A model generated the notes under the pieces. That model did not search any database. It was given only the letters and a program-made list of their open reading frames with translations, and was not told the DNA's origin. The position numbers were made by a program, and so were the translations under genes. Below, piece by piece: positions 41,315-50,190 of a stretch of DNA of 58,309 bases. This DNA comes from Brevibacillus centrosporus. GTDB lineage: Bacteria > Bacillota > Bacilli > Brevibacillales > Brevibacillaceae. How positions within the stretch are numbered: the first letter of the stretch is position 1; every line of letters starts with the position of its first letter. The stretch is from positions 1-58,309 of the forward strand of contig NZ_RHHP01000034.1 in NCBI RefSeq assembly GCF_003710815.1. The letters run 5' to 3'.

Positions 41315-41350
41315 ATGCCCTGAAACGAATGTTGCAAGGGCTTTTTGTTT
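41315..41350 (+). terminator. Terminator of the second FMN riboswitch
   Basis: GCCCT (41317-41321) and AGGGC (41337-41341) frame a hairpin followed by TTTTTGTTTT. It matches the second hairpin after riboswitch 1 in position and sequence (ATGCCCTGA-ACGAA shared). An upstream A/T stem around 41272-41292 corresponds to the first. Confidence 0.65.
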
Positions 41351-41391
41351 TGTGAAGACTGGCTGGAATCTACAAAAAAGAGGAGAGAGTA

Positions 41392-42498
41392 ATGGGACAA
41401 GACGAACGCTTCATGGCAATGGCGCTGGAGCTGGCGCGATCGGCAAAAGGGCAGACAAGTCCCAATCCGCTGGTAGGAGCGGTCATCGTGCAGGACGGAC
41501 AAATCGTTGGCATGGGCGCTCATCTGAAGGCAGGGGAGCCTCATGCGGAGGTGCATGCCCTGCGAATGGCGGGGGAGAAGGCAAAAGGGGCAACCTTGTA
41601 TGTGACGCTGGAGCCTTGCAGTCATCACGGGAAAACACCGCCTTGCGCAGAAGCAGTCGTGGCAGCAGGGATATCGCGGGTAGTCGTAGCCGTGCTCGAT
41701 CCAAACCCGTTGGTTGCGGGAAAAGGAATTCGTCTGCTGCGGGACGCAGGTGTGGAAGTCACCGTTGGGGTTTGCGAGACAGAAGCGACTGTGCTAAATG
41801 AAGTCTTTTTTCATTACATCCGAACCAGGCAGCCATTTGTAACCGTCAAGACAGCGAGTACACTGGATGGAAAAATGGCGACGGCGACGGGACACAGCCG
41901 TTGGATAACGGGGGAAGCGGCCCGCAGTGAGGTGCATGAGCTGCGCAGAACCCATGACGCTATTTTGGTCGGGGTGGGAACGATATTGGCGGATGATCCG
42001 GAGCTGACGGCACGCGTTGGCGGTGAGAGGTACGGACGGCAGCCTGTGCGCATCATTCTCGACAGTGAGCTGCGTACACCTTCGACGGCACGCGTCGTAG
42101 CTGACCATTTGGCACCGACATGGATCTTTACCACGCCAGCGGCACCCGTGGAAAAACGGATGGAGCTCGAGGCGAAGGGAGTAACGGTGATCGTACTGGA
42201 TGCTTCGCTCCGGGTGCCAGATGTCCTAAGAGAGCTGGGAGAGAGGGGGATCACCTCGCTTTTGGTCGAAGGCGGCGCAGAAATAAATGGCTCGTTTTTG
42301 CAAGCGATGGCGATTCAAAAGATCATCAGCTACATTTCCTTGAAGCTGGTGGGAGGCTCGCTTTCCCCTACGTCGTACGGAGGGGTAGGCTTTGCGACGA
42401 TGGATAAAGCCGTTACGCTGACGAACACCTCCATCGAGCAGGTGAGTGAGCAGGATATTCGGATCGTCGGTTACCCTCAGTGGGAGCCGCACGAATAA
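41392..42498 (+). CDS. ribD: RibD: bifunctional pyrimidine deaminase/reductase of riboflavin synthesis
   Basis: A 368-residue enzyme performing the second and third steps of riboflavin synthesis. The deaminase domain (residues 1-145) has the zinc site HAEVHALRMAGEKAKGATLY and EPCSHHGKTPPC. The reductase domain (about 146-365) has TASTLDGKMATATGHSRWITG, RRTHDAILVGVGTILADDP and SLLVEGGAEINGSFL. GAGGAGAG precedes the ATG. First gene of ribD-ribE-ribBA-ribH, 42 bases after the second riboswitch terminator; expression depends on antitermination at both riboswitches. Confidence 0.97.
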   Translation: MGQDERFMAMALELARSAKGQTSPNPLVGAVIVQDGQIVGMGAHLKAGEPHAEVHALRMAGEKAKGATLYVTLEPCSHHGKTPPCAEAVVAAGISRVVVAVLDPNPLVAGKGIRLLRDAGVEVTVGVCETEATVLNEVFFHYIRTRQPFVTVKTASTLDGKMATATGHSRWITGEAARSEVHELRRTHDAILVGVGTILADDPELTARVGGERYGRQPVRIILDSELRTPSTARVVADHLAPTWIFTTPAAPVEKRMELEAKGVTVIVLDASLRVPDVLRELGERGITSLLVEGGAEINGSFLQAMAIQKIISYISLKLVGGSLSPTSYGGVGFATMDKAVTLTNTSIEQVSEQDIRIVGYPQWEPHE

Positions 42499-42517
42499 CG
42501 CAAAGGGGAGGGAGCCT

Positions 42518-43174
42518 ATGTTTACGGGATTGGTAGAAGAAGTGGGCGTGCTGGGAGCTATGACTGGCAGCGCTGAGGCGAGCCAGCTCGTCATTTCTGC
42601 AGAGCGCGTGCTCGAAGGCGTACAAATAGGAGACAGCATCGCCGTCAACGGCATTTGTCTCACCGTCACCTCCTATACGGCTCGTCATTTCACCGTGGAT
42701 GTCATGCCTGAGACCTTGAACAAGACGAGCCTGCGCAAGCTGAGACAGGGACATCGAGTCAATCTGGAGAGAGCGATGCGGCTGGGTGATCGCTTTGGCG
42801 GACACATCGTTTCGGGGCACGTCGATGGGACGGGAACGATTCTGTCTCGGCAGGCTCATGCCAATGCTGTCTTGTTTCGGATTGAAGCGGGTCCGAGCCT
42901 TTTAAAATACATCATTCCGCGTGGCTCCATATGTATCGATGGCATCAGCCTGACGGTGGTAGATGTGGACGAGAACAGCTTTTCCGTCTCGATCATTCCC
43001 CACACGCTGGCAGAGACGAGCCTGCAGGATCGCCGCGCAGGAGATCAGGTAAATTTGGAGACAGATGTCATCGGCAAGTACGTGGAACGCCTCTTGGGAG
43101 GACACGTGCAGCAGGACAAAAAGGAGCCATCGCGTCTGAGTCTGGCCTTTTTGCAGGAAAATGGATTTGCCTAA
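42518..43174 (+). CDS. ribE: Riboflavin synthase (alpha chain)
   Basis: A 218-residue riboflavin synthase, which dismutates two 6,7-dimethyl-8-ribityllumazine molecules. Two lumazine-binding repeats are visible: MFTGLVEEVG ... IAVNGICLTVTSY (about 1-95) and GGHIVSGHVDGTGTI ... ICIDGISLTVVDVD (about 96-200). The ATG at 42518 is set by the universally conserved MFTGLVEE start and GGGGAGGGAG. Second gene of the operon. Confidence 0.97.
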   Translation: MFTGLVEEVGVLGAMTGSAEASQLVISAERVLEGVQIGDSIAVNGICLTVTSYTARHFTVDVMPETLNKTSLRKLRQGHRVNLERAMRLGDRFGGHIVSGHVDGTGTILSRQAHANAVLFRIEAGPSLLKYIIPRGSICIDGISLTVVDVDENSFSVSIIPHTLAETSLQDRRAGDQVNLETDVIGKYVERLLGGHVQQDKKEPSRLSLAFLQENGFA

Positions 43175-43190
43175 ACGAGGAGGGAAAACG

Positions 43191-44390
43191 ATGTTTGACA
43201 CGATAGAAGCAGCGCTCAAAGACTTGCGCCAAGGCAAAGCCGTGATTGTGGTAGACGACGAGGACCGTGAAAACGAGGGCGATTTTGTCTGCCTGGCAGA
43301 GAAAGCGACACCGGAAATGATCAATTTCATGGTTACGCACGGACGTGGTCTGGTCTGCGTCCCTGTGACAGAGGAGCGGGCAGCCCAACTGGGATTAAAG
43401 CCGATGGTCGAGTCCAATACCGACAAGCAGGGTACCGCATTTACGGTGTCCATCGATGAACGAAGCACCCATACAGGCATTTCGGCACATGAGCGTTCGC
43501 AGACGGTGCTGGCCATGCTGGAGGAGCATCGGACAGCGGAGGATTTCCGACGTCCGGGACATATTTTTCCGTTGATCGCCAAGCCGGGTGGTGTGCTGCG
43601 CAGAGCGGGACACACCGAAGCGGCTGTAGACCTGGCGCATTTGGCTGGAGCGGCACCAGCAGGTGTGATCTGCGAGATCATGAACGAAGATGGGTCCATG
43701 GCGCGTCTGCCTCAGCTGGAGGATATTGCACGTCGTTTCGACCTCAAGCTGATCACGATTGCCGAGCTGATTCGCTACCGGATGGGCAAGGAAAAACTGG
43801 TGAAGAAAGAGATCGAGGTCAAGCTGCCTACTGCCTATGGCGATTTCCGCATCGCGGCCTATACGAATGAGCTGGATGGAAAGGAGCATGTAGCATTGAT
43901 CAAGGGCGAGATCGACCCGGATGAGGTGACGCTGGTTCGCGTTCATTCGGAATGCCTGACGGGGGATGTGTTTGGCTCACAGCGCTGCGATTGCGGACCA
44001 CAGCTGCATGCGGCACTCGAACAGATCGAAGCGGAAGGCCGGGGCGTGCTCCTGTACATGCGCCAGGAGGGACGCGGTATCGGTCTGATCAACAAGCTGA
44101 GAGCGTACAAGCTGCAGGAGGAAGGCTTGGATACTGTGGAAGCCAACGAAAAGCTCGGCTTTGCCGCCGATCTGCGCGATTACGGGATCGGAGCGCAAAT
44201 TTTGCGCGATCTGGGCGTTCATCGCATGCGCCTGTTGACGAATAATCCGCGGAAAATTCGCGGTCTGGATGGCTACGGATTGCAGGTGGAGGAACGGGTT
44301 CCGATCCAGATGCCAGAGCATCCGCACAATCAGAAGTACCTTGCTACCAAACAAGAGAAGCTGGGCCACCTGCTTCAACTACATCGATAG
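43191..44390 (+). CDS. ribBA: RibBA: DHBP synthase/GTP cyclohydrolase II
   Basis: A 399-residue bifunctional enzyme. The N-terminal half (about 1-200) is 3,4-dihydroxy-2-butanone-4-phosphate synthase with the acidic loop DDEDRENEGDF and THTGISAHERS. The C-terminal half is GTP cyclohydrolase II with the zinc cysteines CLTGDVFGSQRCDCG and MRQEGRGIGLINKLRAY. Together they feed both branches of riboflavin synthesis. GAGGAGGG precedes the ATG at 43191. Length is normal for Bacillales RibBA. Confidence 0.97.
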   Translation: MFDTIEAALKDLRQGKAVIVVDDEDRENEGDFVCLAEKATPEMINFMVTHGRGLVCVPVTEERAAQLGLKPMVESNTDKQGTAFTVSIDERSTHTGISAHERSQTVLAMLEEHRTAEDFRRPGHIFPLIAKPGGVLRRAGHTEAAVDLAHLAGAAPAGVICEIMNEDGSMARLPQLEDIARRFDLKLITIAELIRYRMGKEKLVKKEIEVKLPTAYGDFRIAAYTNELDGKEHVALIKGEIDPDEVTLVRVHSECLTGDVFGSQRCDCGPQLHAALEQIEAEGRGVLLYMRQEGRGIGLINKLRAYKLQEEGLDTVEANEKLGFAADLRDYGIGAQILRDLGVHRMRLLTNNPRKIRGLDGYGLQVEERVPIQMPEHPHNQKYLATKQEKLGHLLQLHR

Positions 44391-44404
44391 GGAGTGGAAG
44401 AGAC

Positions 44405-44869
44405 ATGAAAACATTTGAAGGACATCTAGTAGGAACCGGATTGCGCGTAGGGGTAGTAGCTGGACGCTTTAACGAATTGATCGTCAGCAAGCTCGTGGGT
44501 GGAGCCTTGGACGCATTGAAGCGCCACGGAGTTGCGGAAGACAGCGTGGATGTCGCTTGGGTACCTGGAGCATTTGAAATCCCGCTCATCGCCAAAAAAA
44601 TGGCAGAGTCCGGTCGCTATGATGCAGTAATCACGCTGGGTGCTGTGATCCGCGGGGCAACACCGCACTTTGACTACGTGTGCAACGAGACAGCCAAAGG
44701 GGTGGCTTCCCTCTCGCTTTCTACAGGCATTCCGGTCATCTTCGGCGTCCTCACGGTAGATTCGATCGAGCAGGCGATCGAACGCGCTGGAACAAAAGCA
44801 GGCAACAAAGGCTGGGAGGCTGCAGCAGCGGCAATCGAGATGGCGAATCTGGGCAAGCAGTTTGCCTAA
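44405..44869 (+). CDS. ribH: 6,7-dimethyl-8-ribityllumazine synthase
   Basis: A 154-residue lumazine synthase, which condenses the products of the two riboflavin branches. Typical blocks: VGVVAGRFNELIVSKLVGGALDAL, VAWVPGAFEIPLIAKKMAES, VITLGAVIRGATPHFDYVCNE and PVIFGVLTVDSIEQAIERAG. It forms icosahedral 60-mers in Bacillus, which here could enclose RibE. Last gene of the operon, followed by a terminator. Confidence 0.97.
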   Translation: MKTFEGHLVGTGLRVGVVAGRFNELIVSKLVGGALDALKRHGVAEDSVDVAWVPGAFEIPLIAKKMAESGRYDAVITLGAVIRGATPHFDYVCNETAKGVASLSLSTGIPVIFGVLTVDSIEQAIERAGTKAGNKGWEAAAAAIEMANLGKQFA

Positions 44870-44883
44870 ACACCAGCTGGGAA

Positions 44884-44917
44884 GAGAAGGGGGCGCCAAG
44901 TGCGCCTCTTTTTTTGT
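44884..44917 (+). terminator. Terminator of the riboflavin operon
   Basis: GGCGC (44892-44896) and GCGCC (44902-44906) form the core of a hairpin with flanking AAGG/TCTT pairing, then TTTTTTT. Confidence 0.78.
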
Positions 44918-44981
44918 GCAGGATAAAATCCCCAGGAGAGGGTAAAGTAAGAAGGATTTTCCTGTAAAGGCTGGGGATCCC

Positions 44982-46390
44982 ATGGTGAAGCCAACAGATT
45001 GGTGGAGGAAACAGATCACTCCCGCTATGATCAAAGAGCGTCTGGAACAGGTAGATGATCTCAGCAGCTTTTCCTTGACGATAAATGGTGAGCCTATTCA
45101 CGCTTTTTTTCTGGACACGATGGTAGATACGGCTGAGCTGTACGAAACGATTTTTTTTGCCCCTTCAAAGAGCGGACGGAAGAAATCCACTCGATGTCCT
45201 CCCATTTGCGCAGCCGCATGAATCCGATGACGTTTCTGCCCTGTTGAACAATTTGCTTCGCGGACATACGGTTCTGTTCTTTCTGGACCGCCCGCTCATC
45301 CTGCAAGTCAATACCTTCCACGTCGAGCACCGATCTATCTCCAAGTCCGAAAATGAATCTACAGTGCTGGGTCCGCAAGATTCGTTTGTGGAAATGCTGG
45401 AAATCAATATTTCCTTGCTGCGGCGCAGGATCGCCTCTCCGAAGCTGAAGGTCGTAGCGTACACGAAAGGGACGGAGACACATAACCGGATCGCTGTGAT
45501 TTATATGGAGGACATCGCCAATGCGGAAAATGTGGAGCGGGTGAAGAGGCGTATCGACAATGTGGAGTACCAAGGCTTTGTCGGTATGCCCGTCTTGAAG
45601 CAGAAGCTGGAGGACAAGCCGTATTCGCCGTTCCCGCAGTTCGGGTTGTCGAATCGGCCGGACAATGCGACAGCAGCCTTATTAGACGGACGAATCCTCA
45701 TTCTCCTGAACGGGAGCCCGGATGCAGCGATATGTCCCACTTCCTTTCTGGAGATGTTCAGCAGCCCGGAAGACTTTTACAACCGCTGGTCAACCGCCAG
45801 CTTACTGCGAATCATTCGTTTTTTTGGTTTGTTCATCACGATTTTGCTGACCTCGAGCTACGTATCTGTCCTGACCTACCACCCCGAAATGCTGCCGCCC
45901 GCCCTGCTCACGATCCTTTCTGAGTCCCGAAGCCGGGTGCCGTTTCCTCCGGTAGTCGAGGTCATGATCATTGAATTGATTATCGAAATCCTGCGTGAAG
46001 CCGGAATCCGAATGCCGACGAAAATCGGACAGACCATCGGTATCGTAGGTGGTATCGTGATCGGGACAGCGTCCGTTCAAGCAGGTCTTGCCAGTAATAT
46101 TTTGATCGTGCTTGTCTCCGTTTCTGCCCTGCTCTCCTTCGTTCCGCCCAACTTCCTCATGAGCAACGCGATTCGGCTCGTGCGATACGCTTTTATCCTC
46201 ATTGCAGGTGTACTCGGCATGTACGGCCAAATGCTGATGCTTGCGTTTCTGTTTGCTCATTTGCTGGAGCTGACTTCACTCGGGACGCCATACATGACAG
46301 CAGGAGTACCGCGAAAATGGACCGACCTGATGAATGGCTTGATACGCATGCCTATGAAATATATTGTCTATCGAAGCTATCCTTCTTGGA
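44982..46390 (+). pseudogene. GerA-type germination protein, frameshifted at a T8 tract and 3'-truncated
   Basis: The first 59 codons (from ATG 44982: MVKPTDWWRKQITPAMIKER ... FLDTMVDTAELYETIFF) and the long downstream frame (45157-46437) are two halves of one GerA protein. Reading seven rather than eight T at 45151-45158 joins them as ETIF-LPLQRADGRNPLDV. The downstream part has the GerA block SENESTVLGPQDSFVEMLEINI and helices including TKIGQTIGIVGGIVIGTASV. Homology ends at LIRMPMKYIVYR (about 46375). Beyond that the frame reads out-of-frame gerB sequence to a stop at 46437, so the last roughly 20 GerA residues are lost. It is a degraded paralogue of the intact gerA at 9311-10714. Confidence 0.82.
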
Positions 46391-46688
46391 GCGGATTGAA
46401 AATCTGGGGATCGGACTTTGGGTATTCATTATTTTAAGCACGAGTACCGCTTATTTATGGGCAGCGCGAATAGGACTTGAAGAATTCGAAGGATATCGGA
46501 GAGCGTGGCACATTCTGCTACCAGCAACCATTTCCTACTTTACCATACGGGGTCCGATTCCCATCCAGACTCAGCAATTTCTGTATGAAAAAATCACGTT
46601 GTACTTGGGAATTGGGGTCATTTTGTGGCCGATCCTGTTGCTGATGATTCATAAGCTTCGAGGGCGCGATGGAGGGACAGAGGCATGA
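46376..46688 (+). pseudogene. C-terminal remnant of a GerB-type germination permease
   Basis: From about 46380 the frame encodes LSFLERIENLGIGLWVFIIL, an AYLWAARIGLEEFEGYRRAW helix-loop, and a final hydrophobic helix (LYLGIGVILWPILLLMIHKL), which is the last quarter of a GerB permease. About 260 N-terminal residues are missing. The junction with gerA lies inside the gerA frame near 46375, as after a deletion of roughly 850 bases. The open frame to an ATG at 46317 is formed by out-of-frame gerA sequence. It overlaps the start of gerC by 4 bases. Confidence 0.78.
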
Positions 46689-47845
46689 GAATGAGGGTCA
46701 TGTTTCTACTGTTGATTTTGGCAGCGGGCTTCTTGTGTGGCGGTTGTGCACCGCAGTTCGAACGCCCTTCCCTGGAGGATATGGCAATGATCGGGGTCAT
46801 GGGTTTCGATTATACAGACCAGGTGGACGAGGTCAAAGTGAGTGTATCGATACCTATCCCCTCCAACAAGGAAAGGGAAATGACGCAAAGCTACTCGACG
46901 GTATCGACAGTCGCGAGTGAAGCGATGGTGTCGCTGTCAACCATGGCTGAGCGGATGATGTCCCTGTCACAGCTCCGAGTGATTTTGTTTAGTGAGGAAT
47001 ACGCGAGGAAAGTCGGTATCAGCAAAGCCATTTTGGATCTTTCACGAAACCCCATAGTCGGGGAGAACGTATTTGTGGCGATCGTCAAAGGAAAAACGGA
47101 GGACGTTATCCGAGGAAACTACCAGCATAAACCGGAGCTCAATACCTATCTGAACTACTTGCTGCGCCCCCGAGTGGAAACGGCTTTTTCCTCCTTTACC
47201 ACCATCAAGGATTTTGTTTTTATGCTCACCTGTGAATGTGGCGACCCGAACATGCCTTATTTGGTTAAGGAAAAGGATGACGTGATCGTTTCCCGAGTCG
47301 CGCTTTTTCGCAGAGATAAAATGATTGACTTTCTTTCACAAAGAGAGGGCAAAATGGTTCAGGCGATGCTGGGAAAGAAGAGACTGCCGCGAATGAGCTT
47401 TGAATTTGCAAACAGCTCGGAATCCAATCCGCAAGCAGTGAATCAAATTGAATCCAAAAAGGAACGAAAAAAAGAGCAAGTCGTACTGGATTTTGTCTGG
47501 GCAAAAGGCAAGGTGAGGAGCAGAGGGAGTGATGCGAACCCGCAGCTCCATATCAAGCTGGAAATGAGGGCAACTTTAGTCGGATATACAGGAAATAGGG
47601 ACTTGAAGAATGAACGGGAGTTTGAAGATCTGAGAAAGAAAATCCAAGAACAAATAAAAAGAGAAGCCATTGCCATGCTGATGCGAATGCAAAAAACTGG
47701 TGTCGATCCGGCTCAGCTGGAGGAAAGCTTTCGTCAGAAGCACTACGGGGAGTGGACACGGACGATTGGACTGGCGCTCTATCAGAAGGCCAGATTTGAC
47801 GTCGATGTAAGTATGGAGATCATCAGCTTTGGAACCATGAATTGA
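46685..47845 (+). CDS. GerC-type spore germination lipoprotein (of a decaying receptor locus)
   Basis: A 386-residue Ger(x)C protein with a signal peptide and a lipobox-like site (FLLLILAAGFLCGGC, Cys about 21), the early block MIGVMGFDYTDQVDEVKVSV, and a typical C-terminal domain ending RFDVDVSMEIISFGTMN. Residues about 250-265 are unusually Lys/Glu-rich (ESKKERKKEQ). GGAGGG about nine bases before the ATG supports the start. The frame is intact, although its gerA and gerB partners are broken, so it is either an orphan subunit or the last part of the locus to decay. Confidence 0.86.
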   Translation: MRMRVMFLLLILAAGFLCGGCAPQFERPSLEDMAMIGVMGFDYTDQVDEVKVSVSIPIPSNKEREMTQSYSTVSTVASEAMVSLSTMAERMMSLSQLRVILFSEEYARKVGISKAILDLSRNPIVGENVFVAIVKGKTEDVIRGNYQHKPELNTYLNYLLRPRVETAFSSFTTIKDFVFMLTCECGDPNMPYLVKEKDDVIVSRVALFRRDKMIDFLSQREGKMVQAMLGKKRLPRMSFEFANSSESNPQAVNQIESKKERKKEQVVLDFVWAKGKVRSRGSDANPQLHIKLEMRATLVGYTGNRDLKNEREFEDLRKKIQEQIKREAIAMLMRMQKTGVDPAQLEESFRQKHYGEWTRTIGLALYQKARFDVDVSMEIISFGTMN

Positions 47846-47902
47846 CCTTTCTGCATGCGAAAACAGGAGCAGCCCGGTTGAAGGGGATCGCCTGTTGCTG
47901 TC

Positions 47903-47935
47903 CAATAAAAAGAAGCGGCTGAAAACCGCTTCTTA
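47903..47935 (-). terminator. Terminator of lytH (minus strand)
   Basis: AAGAAGCGG (47910-47918) pairs with CCGCTTCTT (47926-47934). On the minus strand it is followed by TTTTTATT. It may also stop gerC from the other side. Confidence 0.72.
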
Positions 47936-47961
47936 CATCCCTTGTTCCGTAGCTTTTTCGT

Positions 47962-48975
47962 TTATCGCTTTCTGCTTTGGCGTTCCCAGCGCCGCAGGTA
48001 AGGGTACGGATCAAATGCCCAATCCGGTCCACCTGTCTCGCGGTACATGCCATAGTGCAGATGAGGGGGAAACTTGCCGGCAGTTCCCGGCTTCCCGTAA
48101 CCAGAGCTTCCGACGTAGCCCAGCACCTGTCCAGGCTCGACGATGTCTCCAGGCTTCAGTCCCTTTTTAAAGGAAGAGAGGTGAGCGAAATAGTGGTAGA
48201 CGTTACCCATGTCGCGCATGCCAATCCGCCATCCGCCATATCGGTTCCAGCCGATCACCTCGATGACTCCGTAAGCCGTGCTCAGTACGGGAGTTCCGTA
48301 GGAGGCGAAAATATCCGTGCCTTCATGAATTCGTCGGCCGCCCCATCCACGTGCGTCGCCCCAGGTGTCGCGGTAGCTGTAGGAATAGCGTGGAGGAATT
48401 GGAAAACGCCGATCGTCCAGATGAAGATGCTGGTACTTCGCATAGACCTGGGCAAATTGCTTGATTGTTTTCACGGAGCGGTCCCGCTGGTAGTAGTTCC
48501 AGAGGGCGATCGGCCAGTCTTCGGCAGAGATGCCATACCCCGACAAGTAGTGAACGACGGAAGTTAGCACGTCCAGATCGTTGCTGCGATCTGCGATCCC
48601 ATCTCCATCGCCGTCCATTCCCAAACCGCTAAAGTAGCTGATGGAGATAGGGTTGGTGTCCTCCAGATCCGGATTCCACAGCCCGCACCAGCGTTCAGAG
48701 GGAATATCAAAAGCAGTAATGCGTGTGGAAGGCTCTTCGTTCTTCTGCTTCTTTTTCCGTATTTGCATTGCCCGCTCGTATTGATCCATGGCAGCCAAAT
48801 AAGTCCAGGGAACGCCGTATAACGTTTCCATCCGCTGAAATAGCTGCAGACGCTCCTTTAAAATCGGCTCGTCATTAGAGGCGGATGGAGCAGCGCCAGC
48901 AACTGATTCCAGTGGGAGAATAATAGCTGCCATGCACAAGCTGATCTGAATAATTAGGCGGAAAACTCTCATCAT
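47962..48975 (-). CDS. lytH: LytH/YunA-type M23 peptidase of spore cortex maturation
   Basis: A 337-residue exported protein with a signal peptide (FRLIIQISLCMAAIILPLES). A helical region (about 40-200) contains a calcium-type DGDGDGIADRSND loop. A C-terminal LytM/M23 domain follows (about 215-325: RRIHEGTDIFASYGTPVLST, GWNRYGGWRIGMRDMGNVYHYFAHL, HLHYGM) with the zinc residues of HxxxD and HxH. This layout matches B. subtilis LytH (YunA), an L-Ala-D-Glu endopeptidase that leaves single L-Ala side chains in spore cortex. GGAGGGAG precedes the ATG at 48975. In B. subtilis it is next to yunB, here 9 kb away. Confidence 0.84.
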   Translation of the reverse strand: MMRVFRLIIQISLCMAAIILPLESVAGAAPSASNDEPILKERLQLFQRMETLYGVPWTYLAAMDQYERAMQIRKKKQKNEEPSTRITAFDIPSERWCGLWNPDLEDTNPISISYFSGLGMDGDGDGIADRSNDLDVLTSVVHYLSGYGISAEDWPIALWNYYQRDRSVKTIKQFAQVYAKYQHLHLDDRRFPIPPRYSYSYRDTWGDARGWGGRRIHEGTDIFASYGTPVLSTAYGVIEVIGWNRYGGWRIGMRDMGNVYHYFAHLSSFKKGLKPGDIVEPGQVLGYVGSSGYGKPGTAGKFPPHLHYGMYRETGGPDWAFDPYPYLRRWERQSRKR

Positions 48976-49108
48976 GCCGTCTCCCTCCAGCCCAGGTAGT
49001 CTCCGTTGTAGTTTTTGCCTGTAGAGATGGTTTATCCAAGATACTTTCTGGAAGTTTTGCGGTATGATGCTAGAAAAGGCCAAGCTGCGAAAATCAGGAG
49101 GCAAAAAC

Positions 49109-50095
49109 ATGAAGCTTGTCATTCGGGCCGACGCGCCGCTGATGCTGCAGGGGCTGATCGAGCCTCTGAAGCGTCTCGGGATATGGTCGGATCAAAAGCA
49201 CCCAGAAGGCATAGCTGTCGGGAACAGGCTGCAGGAACAGGCGCAAAAGCGGAGAGCCGAATGCCCGGATGCAGCGTGGGATGAGGCGCAGTGGGCTGCA
49301 GAGGAAGCTGCCCTTCTAATGATCATGGCACATTGTCCGTCTGATGGGCATATGGTCAGTTGGTTTCTCCAAAGGCTGATGGTGCCTGCGGACATCCCGC
49401 TTTCTTTTCTGGAGCTGTTGACGGGCTGGGAGATCAGGGAAAAAGCACAGTGGCGCAGAGAGTCAATATCCTTGCACGCTATTTTGTGGCTCAAGGAAAT
49501 GGGAGCAAAGCCAATGCCCCAGCTGCATGGAACGCTGCTGCGCATAGAGCGCGGGGATGATATGGCGGTGCTGGTGATGGACGAAGATTTTGTTGGAGAA
49601 AAGGAAATTCCCACGCTTTTGGAGCATAGAGATCACTCGGTGGAGCATGTGGATGAAGGCATGCTGATCATGCAAGTCAATCTGGATGACAGCAGTCCGG
49701 AATGGTTGGCTTACGTGCTCGAGCAGTGCATGCGAGCTGGCGCAAATGACGTGCATTTTTTGCCGGTGACGATGAAAAAAAGCCGCCCGGGAACCTTGCT
49801 GCAGGTGATGTGCTACCAGAGTGCAGCAGAGGCTATAAAGACGATCCTTTTTTCAGAAACAACGACCTTTGGGATTCGCACATTTCCCGTTGCCTGTCAC
49901 CGTTTGGCACGCCGTTTTGCCACGGCCCAGACGCAGTGGGGGGAAGTGCAGGTCAAGCTTGGCTATCATCGCGGAAAACGGGTCCAGGTAGCGCCGGAGT
50001 ACGCCGTATGTGCCCAGCTTGCAGAAGCCGCCCAGGTGCCTCTCAAGCAGGTGTACCAAGAGGCGATCAGGCTCGCTGTCGAAAAAGTGCTGTGA
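49109..50095 (+). CDS. LarC C-terminal half as a separate gene (nickel-pincer cofactor biosynthesis-like)
   Basis: A 328-residue protein. Residues about 195-325 match the C-terminal (LarC2) domain of the nickel-inserting CTP-dependent cyclometallase LarC: MQVNLDDSSPEWLAYVLEQC, HFLPVTMKKSRPGTLLQVM, FSETTTFGIRTFPVACHRL and the WGEVQVKLG strand. The first roughly 190 residues are not part of canonical LarC2 and I do not recognise them. AGGAGG eight bases before the ATG at 49109 fixes the start. The matching N-terminal half is a separate gene on the other strand at 50800-51567. No larB, larE or lactate racemase gene is in the window. Confidence 0.75.
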   Translation: MKLVIRADAPLMLQGLIEPLKRLGIWSDQKHPEGIAVGNRLQEQAQKRRAECPDAAWDEAQWAAEEAALLMIMAHCPSDGHMVSWFLQRLMVPADIPLSFLELLTGWEIREKAQWRRESISLHAILWLKEMGAKPMPQLHGTLLRIERGDDMAVLVMDEDFVGEKEIPTLLEHRDHSVEHVDEGMLIMQVNLDDSSPEWLAYVLEQCMRAGANDVHFLPVTMKKSRPGTLLQVMCYQSAAEAIKTILFSETTTFGIRTFPVACHRLARRFATAQTQWGEVQVKLGYHRGKRVQVAPEYAVCAQLAEAAQVPLKQVYQEAIRLAVEKVL

Positions 50096-50190
50096 ATTTC
50101 CTGTAAAGCAGCAGGAGCGGGCGGACAGTCTAAAGAATTAAAAGTGGAGGGATTTTTTTCCTTTACTTTGATTCTCGAGGAGGCTGTGAG

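Noticed and set aside
46317..46380. A separate small protein starting at ATG 46317
   Set aside because: Its first codons are out-of-frame gerA sequence; only the later part is homologous to GerB.
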